53,908 bases of DNA from Acidobacteriota bacterium (GTDB lineage: Bacteria; Acidobacteriota; Terriglobia; Bryobacterales; Bryobacteraceae): contig JAFDVU010000030.1 in NCBI GenBank assembly GCA_018268835.1, positions 1-53,908 of the forward strand, written 5' to 3'. Shown piece by piece: positions 46,601 to 53,908 of this stretch (positions are counted from its first letter, which is position 1; every line of letters starts with the position of its first letter). Below the pieces are notes generated by a model. It searched no databases. It was not told the origin of the DNA and saw nothing but the letters and a program-made list of their open reading frames with translations. The translations under genes were made by a program, and so were the position numbers.

Positions 46601-47042
46601 CCGCGCGCTCGACCTCATCGCCGGCGGCTGGACCCTCAACAGCATCTACACCTGGGAAAGCGGCGGCGCCCTCTCCTGGGGCAACGTCATCTACTACGGC
46701 GGCCCCCTCAACATCGCCCCCCGCGACCTCGCCCAGGCCTTCGACGTCACCCGCTTCGAACGCGCCTCGGCCGCCCAACTCAGCCAGAACTACCGCACCT
46801 TCCCGCAGATGTTCAACAACCTGCGCTCCGACGCTGCCAATAACGTGGATCTCTCCATGCTTAAGAACTTCCACATCGGCGAGAAGACCTCCGCGCAGTT
46901 CCGCTTCGAAGCCTTCAACGCCTTCAACCGCACTCAGTTCGCCGCGCCCAATCTGAGCCCGACGTCCAGCGCCTTCGGCACCATCACCAGCCAGGCCAAT
47001 ACCTCGCGCCAGATCCAAATGGGCCTCAAGTTGAAGTTCTAG
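43614..47042 (+). CDS. Oar-like TonB-dependent receptor, complete
   Basis: 1142 residues; ATG 43614 with AGGAGGT nine bases before; signal peptide KRLVFVLAALSGLLSAQ. The carboxypeptidase-regulatory-like domain is at residues about 18-105 (FRGTLTGRVTDPAGLGVPAVKL, SVSVEAPGFKRYSRDGI). The plug region has GGANAGSNEYLLDGVPNMSSA, VKVDLYQVDAAYGDTLGGTVN and KSGTNQFHGSLYEFNQTSALAANQFFLNAAG. A long barrel ends in IQMGLKLKF. An outer-membrane receptor with unknown ligand, probably regulated by the divergent LysR protein. Unlike the other two receptors, no hydrolase gene follows it; gyrB converges on it. Confidence 0.95.
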   Translation: MKRLVFVLAALSGLLSAQEFRGTLTGRVTDPAGLGVPAVKLQILKTDTNTRSETVTGAEGNYTAPFLAPGPYSVSVEAPGFKRYSRDGITIGTNERVTLDIQLQVGSATEVITVTADAPLLNTATASAGQVISTREVENLPMNGNTPMALARNALGVIPKQKHLLNQVKPYDTASAVDISLGGANAGSNEYLLDGVPNMSSAARAGGFSPSMDAVAEVKVDLYQVDAAYGDTLGGTVNLTTKSGTNQFHGSLYEFNQTSALAANQFFLNAAGRQQAVTRSNQYGGTFGGPVFVPKVFNGRDKAFFFLAYEGYKDSSPGVTTTAVPTAAERTGDFSALLASGANFQLYDPTTAALASGKITRSPFPGNIIPSNRLNSIAKNYLQYFPQPNAAGKPDGENNFVAPSPSINNFASWVGRADINFGNLNKLFFNLHESSYTASTADIFQNLATGQFSGMDLWGGVLDDVHTFSPTLVLDTRFGFTRSYSSSFIKSAGFDPTSLGFPGYMNSYSQRLAMPRIAFSDGMAGLSTSPGSISPFVSYQWFTNLTKVLGRHTVKIGADLRRYDANSLNPGYSAGTFTFGNNWVTAGTGAAGQPFGYGIASFLMGLPTGGQYDVNTAFAYRSYLIGTFLQDDFRVTPNLTINLGIRVEHETPLTERYNRIVSGFNPTAANSVAAAAAAAYANKPIPQLPVSAFSATGGLLYASPSNRSGYGLPTAFPSPRVGITWAPSALHNRTVFRAGFGVFNNSIGAYLTGPTTGFSQTTTMVASNDSYLTPYGTLSNPFPAGIQNPAGSANGINSNLGNSISYYTSNITNPYSIRWNFDVQKQIGKDMMLQVGYIGNKQVHGTMSNAISSTPLLPFLSRSPVRDQANINALATVVSNPFAGLLPGTSLNGSTVSVATLLQAFPQFSGVTQSNSNPGWGTFNELSVMFQKRFSGGLQATVNYQHSRQLSSFQNNAGDYRLDYGPTSGDFPDHFVITGSYELPFGKGKKFLNSSGRALDLIAGGWTLNSIYTWESGGALSWGNVIYYGGPLNIAPRDLAQAFDVTRFERASAAQLSQNYRTFPQMFNNLRSDAANNVDLSMLKNFHIGEKTSAQFRFEAFNAFNRTQFAAPNLSPTSSAFGTITSQANTSRQIQMGLKLKF

Positions 47043-47066
47043 TAGGGTCGGCCTCCCGGCCGACCC
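47043..47066. repeat. Dispersed palindrome copy 2, possible bidirectional terminator
   Basis: TAGG followed by GTCGGCC-TCCC-GGCCGAC with flanking G/C pair: an 8-base stem and 4-base loop between the converging receptor and gyrB genes. A short T-containing run (CATTTG) follows, so some terminator function is possible. Confidence 0.8.
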
Positions 47067-47133
47067 CATTTGTTGCTGAAGAATCCCGCCGCGCGGGGTA
47101 ATCCTCGCCGGATGGGAGGATCGGGTTGCGCCG

Positions 47134-49602
<2,469 letters not shown>

Positions 49603-50721
49603 TCAGATTCTCATCGGCATGACCACATACCGGTATTGCTCGGCCGCCGCCGCGCCCGCGGGACGGAGTTCGCCCGCGCTCTTCTGGTCCTTCAGCTCGA
49701 ACGCCACCTGCTCCTGCGGAATCACTCGCAGGAAATCCAGCAGGTATTGCGCGTTGAAGCCGATCTCCAGGTCCGGACCCGTGTATTGGCCCGGTACGCT
49801 CTCCTCGCTCTCGCCCGTTTCCACGCTCGAGGAGAAGACCCGTACCTCGCCGCTCGTAAATTGCACCCGGATCGCCCGCGAACGCTCGTCCGCGAACTGC
49901 GCCACGCGTTCGATCGCGCTGCGGATTTCGTTCCGCTCCACCGTCGCCGTGTGCGGATGGTCCTTCGGAAGCACCCGCTCGTAATCCGGGAAATTGCCCG
50001 TCAGCTTCCGCGTCATCAACAGCCGGTGCCCCACCTGGAAGAACAGGTGATTGTCGTCCCCCGCCACCACCGCCTTGGCTCCCTCACCCGCGTCATCGGC
50101 CAGTTTGGTCAGCTCGTTCATCGCCTTCTTCGGAATCAACGCGCGGAACGGCTTCTCGCTCGACCCGCTCGACGCCGGATCCGCCTGCACATACGCCAGC
50201 CGGTGCCCGTCCGTCGCCACCATCGTCAGCCCTTCCGGCCGCAGCAGCAACAACGCGCCGTTCAAAGTGAACCGCGATTCCTCCATCGAAATCGCAAACG
50301 ACGTCCGCGCGATCATCGCCGCCAGCGTGCTCACCGGAATCTCCGCCGTCGGCTCCGGCATCGCCGGCAGCTCCGGAAAGCTCTCCCGGCTCATCCCCGC
50401 GATGCGCGTCCGTGAACGTCCACTGGTGATGCTCGCCCAGTGGTTCTCCAGAAACTTCATGTTCACGTCGCCTTCCGGCAGCAGCCGGATATAGTCCAGC
50501 AGTTTGCGCGCCGGAACCGTCCCCGATCCTTCCTTCTTCACCCGCGCCGGGCAGGAGCACCGGATGCCCAGCTCCAGGTCCGTAGCCGTCAGGGTCACAC
50601 GCTCACCATCGGCTTCGATCAGCACATTGGACAGGATCGGGATCGTGGTCTTCTTTTCCACCACGCCCTGCGAGAGGCTCAGTTCGCGTACGAAGTCGCT
50701 CTTGCTGACGGTGAATTCCAT
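49603..50721 (-). CDS. dnaN: DNA polymerase III beta sliding clamp
   Basis: 372 residues; ATG at 50721. Three repeated clamp domains: MEFTVSKSDFVRELSLSQGVVEKKTTIPILSNVLIEA, the middle ISMEESRFTLNGALLLLRPEGLTMVATDGHRLAYV and the end VAFELKDQKSAGELRP...YVVMPMRI. The P-M-R-L-like end (PMRI) is typical. It forms a ring that holds the polymerase on DNA. It lies after dnaA by 231 bases on the same strand. Confidence 0.98.
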   Translation of the reverse strand: MEFTVSKSDFVRELSLSQGVVEKKTTIPILSNVLIEADGERVTLTATDLELGIRCSCPARVKKEGSGTVPARKLLDYIRLLPEGDVNMKFLENHWASITSGRSRTRIAGMSRESFPELPAMPEPTAEIPVSTLAAMIARTSFAISMEESRFTLNGALLLLRPEGLTMVATDGHRLAYVQADPASSGSSEKPFRALIPKKAMNELTKLADDAGEGAKAVVAGDDNHLFFQVGHRLLMTRKLTGNFPDYERVLPKDHPHTATVERNEIRSAIERVAQFADERSRAIRVQFTSGEVRVFSSSVETGESEESVPGQYTGPDLEIGFNAQYLLDFLRVIPQEQVAFELKDQKSAGELRPAGAAAAEQYRYVVMPMRI

Positions 50722-50784
50722 GCCACAGCTCCTATTCTTCGAAGGCTGTATCTACCTGAACTATAAAAACCGTATTCGTTGGGT

Positions 50785-50905
50785 CTGTGCAAACTGTTGA
50801 AGACTATCTAAATTATACTAAATTCAACCACTTTCCGCCATGCCTGGCTGCGGATTCGGCGCGCGTCGTTTCTGCAAAACCGCGTCTGTAACCGCATTTG
50901 CACAG
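50785..50905. repeat. Inverted pair CTGTGCAAA ... TTTGCACAG in the dnaA-dnaN spacer
   Basis: The 9-base arms at 50785-50793 and 50897-50905 are perfect inverses about 103 bases apart. Each contains a sequence one step from a relaxed DnaA box (GTTTGCACA on the minus strand, ATTTGCACA on the plus). AT-rich DNA (ATCTAAATTATACTAAATT) lies between them, so this could be a second part of the origin or a regulator site for dnaN. Confidence 0.6.
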
Positions 50906-50911
50906 TTTCCC

Positions 50912-50932
50912 ACTGCCCGTCCGAAGGGCAGT
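50912..50932 (-). terminator. Hairpin after dnaA, possible terminator or attenuator
   Basis: ACTGCCC and GGGCAGT arms with a 7-base loop, 21 bases beyond the dnaA stop in the direction of transcription. No T run follows, so termination would be weak or factor-assisted. Confidence 0.4.
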
Positions 50933-50952
50933 TTAGGAAAAAGCCGCCAAGT

Positions 50953-52269
50953 TCACTGTAATGAGTCCATTAGGCTATGGATAAGCCTGTTGAGATCCGG
51001 GTTGCTCAGCCGCTCTTTTTCGATTTTCGTGATCGAGTGCAGCACCGTCGTATGGTGCTTCCCCCCGAAAGCCCGCCCGATCTCCGGTAGCGAAGCGTCC
51101 GTCAGCTCCTTCACCAGGTACATCGCGATCTGCCGCGGCCACACTACCTTCTTCGTGTTGCTCTTCTCCTTGAGCTGCGCCTGCCGCATCCCGAACTTCT
51201 CCGCCACCGCCTTCTGGATCGAATCGATCGTCACCCGCCGCTCCTGCACGTGCACGATGTTCTTCAATACCTGGTGCGCCATCTGCAGCGTGATGGTCGC
51301 CCCCGTCAACGATGCGTACGCCACCAGCCGGATCAGCGCCCCCTCCAGCTCCCGCACGTTGGACTTCGTCTTCGATGCCATGAACGTCCGCACATCGTCC
51401 GGCAACTGTACCCCGATCGTCTCCGCCTTCTTGTCCAGAATCGCCATCTTCGTTTCCAGGTCCGGCGGTTGGATATCGGCCATCAGCCCCCACTCGAAGC
51501 GCGAACGCAGCCGGTCCAGCAGCCCCGGTATCTCCTTCGGCGGCGCATCGCTTGAAATCACAATCTGCTTCTGCGAATCGTGAAGCTGGTTGAATGTGTG
51601 AAAAAACTCCTCCTGCGTCCGCTCCTTCGTCCCCAGTAACTGAATGTCGTCGATCAACAGGACGTCCGCCTGCCGGTAGCGCTGGTGAAACAACTGCATC
51701 TTCTCGTTGCGGATCGCCGCGATCATCTCGTTCATGAAACGTTCGCTCGAGGTGTAGACAATCTTCATCGCCCCGAAGTGCGTCATCAGCTCCCGCCCGA
51801 TCGCGTGCATCAGATGCGTTTTCCCCATCCCGACCCCGCCGTAAAGGAACAGGGGGTTGTAGCGGTTCGAGGGATTCGTCGCCACCGCCTTCGCCGCCGC
51901 GTGCGCGAACTGGTTGCACGTCCCCACCACGAAGGTGTCGAACGTGAACTTCGGGTTCAGCAGCGAGCTGCCGGCGTCCGGATCCGAGATCACATTGTCC
52001 AGCGCCGCCACAGCCTGGTTCTGCGGACCGCGCGGTACCTCGACCTCGTAGCCGATCGTTCGTACCGGCAAATTCAGCTCGCGGATCCCATCCTGAATCT
52101 GCTTCGCATACTCGCCCTCCAGCCAGGCGCGGGTCTGCGGATCCGGGACACCCACCGAAAGCGTCTCCTCGCGGTGCCGCAGAAATGCCGTGCCGCGAAA
52201 CCAATTGTCGTACTCCTGCGCACTCACCCGCTGTTGCACGTAGCCGCGCAGTTGATCCCAGTAGTTCAT
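50953..52269 (-). CDS. dnaA: Chromosomal replication initiator DnaA
   Basis: 438 residues from ATG at 52269 (MNYWDQLRGYVQQRV); an upstream GTG at 52284 is possible. Domain I at the N-terminus, then AAA+ ATPase with FTFDTFVVGTCNQFAHAAA, Walker A GGVGMGKTHL, Walker B LLIDDIQLL and sensor ISSDAPPKEI. Domain IV has VVWPRQIAMYLVKELTDASLPEIGRAFGGKHHTTVLHSI, the DnaA box-binding helix-turn-helix. It melts the origin and loads helicase. Predicted DnaA boxes lie just upstream, overlapping the likely promoter, consistent with self-regulation. Confidence 0.98.
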   Translation of the reverse strand: MNYWDQLRGYVQQRVSAQEYDNWFRGTAFLRHREETLSVGVPDPQTRAWLEGEYAKQIQDGIRELNLPVRTIGYEVEVPRGPQNQAVAALDNVISDPDAGSSLLNPKFTFDTFVVGTCNQFAHAAAKAVATNPSNRYNPLFLYGGVGMGKTHLMHAIGRELMTHFGAMKIVYTSSERFMNEMIAAIRNEKMQLFHQRYRQADVLLIDDIQLLGTKERTQEEFFHTFNQLHDSQKQIVISSDAPPKEIPGLLDRLRSRFEWGLMADIQPPDLETKMAILDKKAETIGVQLPDDVRTFMASKTKSNVRELEGALIRLVAYASLTGATITLQMAHQVLKNIVHVQERRVTIDSIQKAVAEKFGMRQAQLKEKSNTKKVVWPRQIAMYLVKELTDASLPEIGRAFGGKHHTTVLHSITKIEKERLSNPDLNRLIHSLMDSLQ

Positions 52270-52538
52270 TGAACTTTTACACACCTATAGCGCAATTTTT
52301 CCACAAGATTATCCACAGGATCTTCAAGTCCTTGGGGGAGCCGTTATTGGGGACGTGCCGGAGCTCGGGCCCTCCGTGAGGCGCTCGGCCGGAGCCTGCC
52401 AACCGTTCCGGAACCGAAAAGTAGCATAGCACAGCGAAACCGCTTGTCTACATCTTTATAAATCGTTTCAATATAATGATTTAGCCATAACGTTTGACAT
52501 CGGTAATGTTTCTGGCGAAAATGGAGTTTCCAAGTTGA
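52270..52538. other. Candidate replication origin upstream of dnaA
   Basis: 269-base gene-free segment. It holds a perfect DnaA box TTATCCACA at 52309-52317, a one-mismatch box TTTTCCACA at 52297-52305 and an AT-rich stretch at about 52446-52500 (TTTATAAATCG, CAATATAATGATTTAG). Only two clear boxes are seen, fewer than in most origins. A possible promoter element TTGACA at 52494-52499 may serve the tRNA gene. Confidence 0.65.
52309..52317 (+). promoter_or_regulatory. DnaA box (perfect)
   Basis: TTATCCACA, identical to the consensus, 40 bases upstream of the dnaA start; the weaker TTTTCCACA lies at 52297-52305 in the same orientation. Confidence 0.8.
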
Positions 52539-52614
52539 GCGGGAGTAACTCAGCTGGTAGAGTGCGACCTTGCCAAGGTCGATGTCGCGGGTTCGAATCC
52601 CGTCTCCCGCTCCA
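52539..52614 (+). tRNA. tRNA-Gly (anticodon GCC)
   Basis: 76 bases including an encoded CCA end. Acceptor arms GCGGGAG and CTCCCGC pair fully. The anticodon stem CGACC/GGTCG carries the loop TTGCCAA, giving anticodon GCC. The T arm GCGGG-TTCGAAT-CCCGT is normal. Confidence 0.97.
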
Positions 52615-52645
52615 TAGTCTTCAGTCCGCCTCGGGATTCAAGATC

Positions 52646-53281
52646 ATGCTGACACGCCTGCTTGTTCTCTCCGGCATTTCCTTCCTCGCTCTTACTTCGG
52701 CTTCCGCCCAGGACTACAAATATGAAGCCCTCGCGGCGGCGCCCGCTGCACTTCCAGCCGCCTACGCCTCCGCCGTCCAGACCCAGGGCGCCCGCGTCAG
52801 CGGCCCCGGCGGGGTCTGGTGCGAAATCTGGCTGGCCAAGTCCATCCCCGCCGCCAAATCCACCGACCCCTCGATTTCCTACGGCATTGCACAGGGAACC
52901 CTCATCGGCGTCCTGAACTTCCCCGGCAAAGGCTCGGACCGCCGCGGCCAGGTCATTCAACCCGGCCTCTACACCCTGCGCTATAGCGATTTCCCCGTTG
53001 ACGGCAACCACTCCGGCGTTGCCCCGCAACGCGATTTCGCCCTGCTCACGCCCATCGCCGCCGACCCCGACCCCGCCGCCAAACCCGCCTTCGATCAGCT
53101 CGTGCAGTGGAGCGGCAAAGCCTCCGGAGGCCCCCACCCGGCCATCCTCTCGATCGAAACCCCGCCTCAGGGCGCCGCTGCCCCCAGCATCGTCAAGGAA
53201 GGCGAGTCCGATTGGACCTTGACCCTGAAATCCGGCGACCTCACCTTCTCCATCATCGTCGTCGGCAAAGTCGAAGGCTAA
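52646..53281 (+). CDS. Exported protein of unknown function
   Basis: 211 residues counted from ATG at 52646, which starts a signal peptide (LTRLLVLSGISFLALTSASAQ). In-frame codons further upstream overlap the tRNA and are not used. The body (VSGPGGVWCEIWLAKSIPAAK, ISYGIAQGTLIGVLNFPGKGSDRRGQVIQPGLYTLRYSDFPVDGNHSGVAPQRDFALL) looks beta-rich, with a recurring G-x-Y-T-L-R-Y phrase as in sensor or carbohydrate-binding domains. I cannot name the family. It ends in VVGKVEG and is followed at once by repeats. Confidence 0.82.
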   Translation: MLTRLLVLSGISFLALTSASAQDYKYEALAAAPAALPAAYASAVQTQGARVSGPGGVWCEIWLAKSIPAAKSTDPSISYGIAQGTLIGVLNFPGKGSDRRGQVIQPGLYTLRYSDFPVDGNHSGVAPQRDFALLTPIAADPDPAAKPAFDQLVQWSGKASGGPHPAILSIETPPQGAAAPSIVKEGESDWTLTLKSGDLTFSIIVVGKVEG

Positions 53282-53283
53282 AA

Positions 53284-53328
53284 TAGCGCAGGCCTCCGGC
53301 CTGCCCCAAAGGCGAGCGCCAGCTCGCC
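53284..53328. repeat. Dispersed palindrome copy 3 plus second hairpin
   Basis: TAGC, the palindrome GCAGGCC-TCC-GGCCTGC (53288-53304) with two compensating changes relative to the other copies, then AAAGGCGAG and a second hairpin GGCGAGC-GCCA-GCTCGCC (53311-53328). It lies between two converging genes and could also terminate transcription. Confidence 0.85.
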
Positions 53329-53331
53329 CGC

Positions 53332-53814
53332 CTACCGCACCGTCACCCCGAACCGAAATCCCCAGTAGTGTACCGTCCCGTCGATCGTCCCGACCTGATC
53401 GCGCACCTCCAACCGCGCCCCCACGTGCCGCAACACCCAGTAATTCACCCCGCCTCCATAGTGGAACAGGTTCGCCCGCCCGTCCCGGAAGAACATCGTG
53501 TACCCCGCCGCCGCATACGGATCGAATCGCCGGTCCCGCCCCCGCCGGAAGTGGTACGTCCCGCCGGGCGCGAACACCCCCACCGTCGAATCGCCCCACG
53601 AGTTGACCGCGCTCACCGCCCCCACCTCCACTCCCGCGCCGAACCCCTTCGGCAACGCGAGCTCCACCCCCGCGCCCGCCTGTAGCGTCGCTACCGTCCG
53701 CGCACTCCCCGTCAACCCGCCGGGCGCGCCGAACACATACCCACTCACCCCTTGTGCCCACGCTCCGGCGCACAGCGCCGCCGCCAACGCCCCACCGCAA
53801 AACACACGTTTCAT
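53332..53814 (-). CDS. Small outer-membrane beta-barrel-like protein
   Basis: 160 residues; ATG at 53814; signal peptide RVFCGGALAAALCAGAWAQ. The remainder is a series of alternating strands (GAGVELALPKGFGAGVEVGAVSAVN, FDPYAAAGYTMFF, NLFHYGGGVNYWVLRHVGARLEVRDQVG, HYWGFRFGVTVR), as in eight-strand outer-membrane barrels of the OmpA/OmpW-like class. No other domain. Function unknown. Its stop lies 4 bases from the end of the repeat block. Confidence 0.85.
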   Translation of the reverse strand: MKRVFCGGALAAALCAGAWAQGVSGYVFGAPGGLTGSARTVATLQAGAGVELALPKGFGAGVEVGAVSAVNSWGDSTVGVFAPGGTYHFRRGRDRRFDPYAAAGYTMFFRDGRANLFHYGGGVNYWVLRHVGARLEVRDQVGTIDGTVHYWGFRFGVTVR

Positions 53815-53878
53815 GAGCTACGCCTCCATTATCGATCCGCGTTGAAACCCGGTGGACCGGCTCGGGGTGGAATCGAAG

Positions 53879-53908
53879 TAGTGTCGGCCTCCGGCCGACA
53901 AAGGCGAG
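53879..53908. repeat. Dispersed palindrome copy 4, cut by the window end
   Basis: TAGT plus GTCGGCCTCCGGCCGAC (53883-53899) followed by AAAGGCGAG. The order palindrome then AAAGGCGAG matches copy 3, so this is probably the start of another full repeat block. Confidence 0.9.

Noticed and set aside
53311..53328. Second hairpin as a stand-alone intrinsic terminator
   Set aside because: No T run on either side; it is better explained as part of the dispersed repeat block.

Overview
The window reads as high-GC chromosomal DNA of an Acidobacteriota member, most likely close to Bryobacterales/Solibacter. I infer this from three very large TonB-dependent receptors of the Oar type with N-terminal carboxypeptidase-regulatory-like domains, an ADOP-type orphan permease, a VWFA protein of the acidobacterial type, a PEP-CTERM protein and strong GC preference at third codon positions. 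The right end carries dnaA, dnaN and gyrB with DnaA boxes, so the window probably includes or adjoins the replication origin.

Layout. 1-5.2 kb: the 3' part of an Oar-like receptor followed by an exported sulfatase, then on the other strand a regulator with an IclR-type helix-turn-helix joined to a sugar-binding-protein domain, and a PAP2 phosphatase. 5.2-13.2 kb: a membrane Ser/Thr kinase overlapping an NTT-family (ATP/ADP translocase-like) transporter with a HEAT-like tail. Converging on them is a tightly coupled minus-strand operon: an Omp85-type outer-membrane barrel, an exported protein carrying kinase-like motifs, and a second NTT-type transporter. 13.3-17.9 kb: exported M28 peptidase, exported TPR protein, an unknown exported protein and a small HExxH protein. 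18-20.9 kb: a minus-strand operon of an unusual NRAMP-family transporter, a one-helix small protein and an OprB-like porin. 21.2-25.6 kb: ADOP permease and gamma-glutamyltransferase.

25.8-28.7 kb looks accessory: a methyltransferase with an export-type N-terminus, a zinc-ribbon protein, a membrane-anchored metallo-beta-lactamase-fold hydrolase, and gene-free DNA. 28.9-38.3 kb: VWFA protein, a complete Oar-like receptor with a PhoD-like phosphatase behind it, a GxxExxY protein and an ExuT-like MFS carrier. 38.3-43.5 kb: a frameshifted PEP-CTERM gene, a large exported glycoside-hydrolase-like protein, a HicB-like antitoxin with a damaged HicA partner, and a LysR regulator divergent from the third Oar-like receptor (43.6-47.0 kb). 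47.1-52.3 kb: gyrB, dnaN and dnaA, with an origin candidate upstream of dnaA, then tRNA-Gly(GCC), an exported protein of unknown function and a small outer-membrane barrel protein.

Working together: receptor plus secreted ester hydrolase (sulfatase, PhoD-like), a glycoside hydrolase beside a hexuronate-type carrier, and an OprB porin with an NRAMP transporter all look like capture-and-uptake modules of an oligotrophic degrader. The least explained unit is the kinase/NTT/Omp85 region at 5.3-13.2 kb, where exported kinase-like and nucleotide-transporter-like proteins lie side by side. A short palindrome (core GTCGGCCTCCGGCCGAC) recurs four times in the right part of the window, once inside the damaged hicA.
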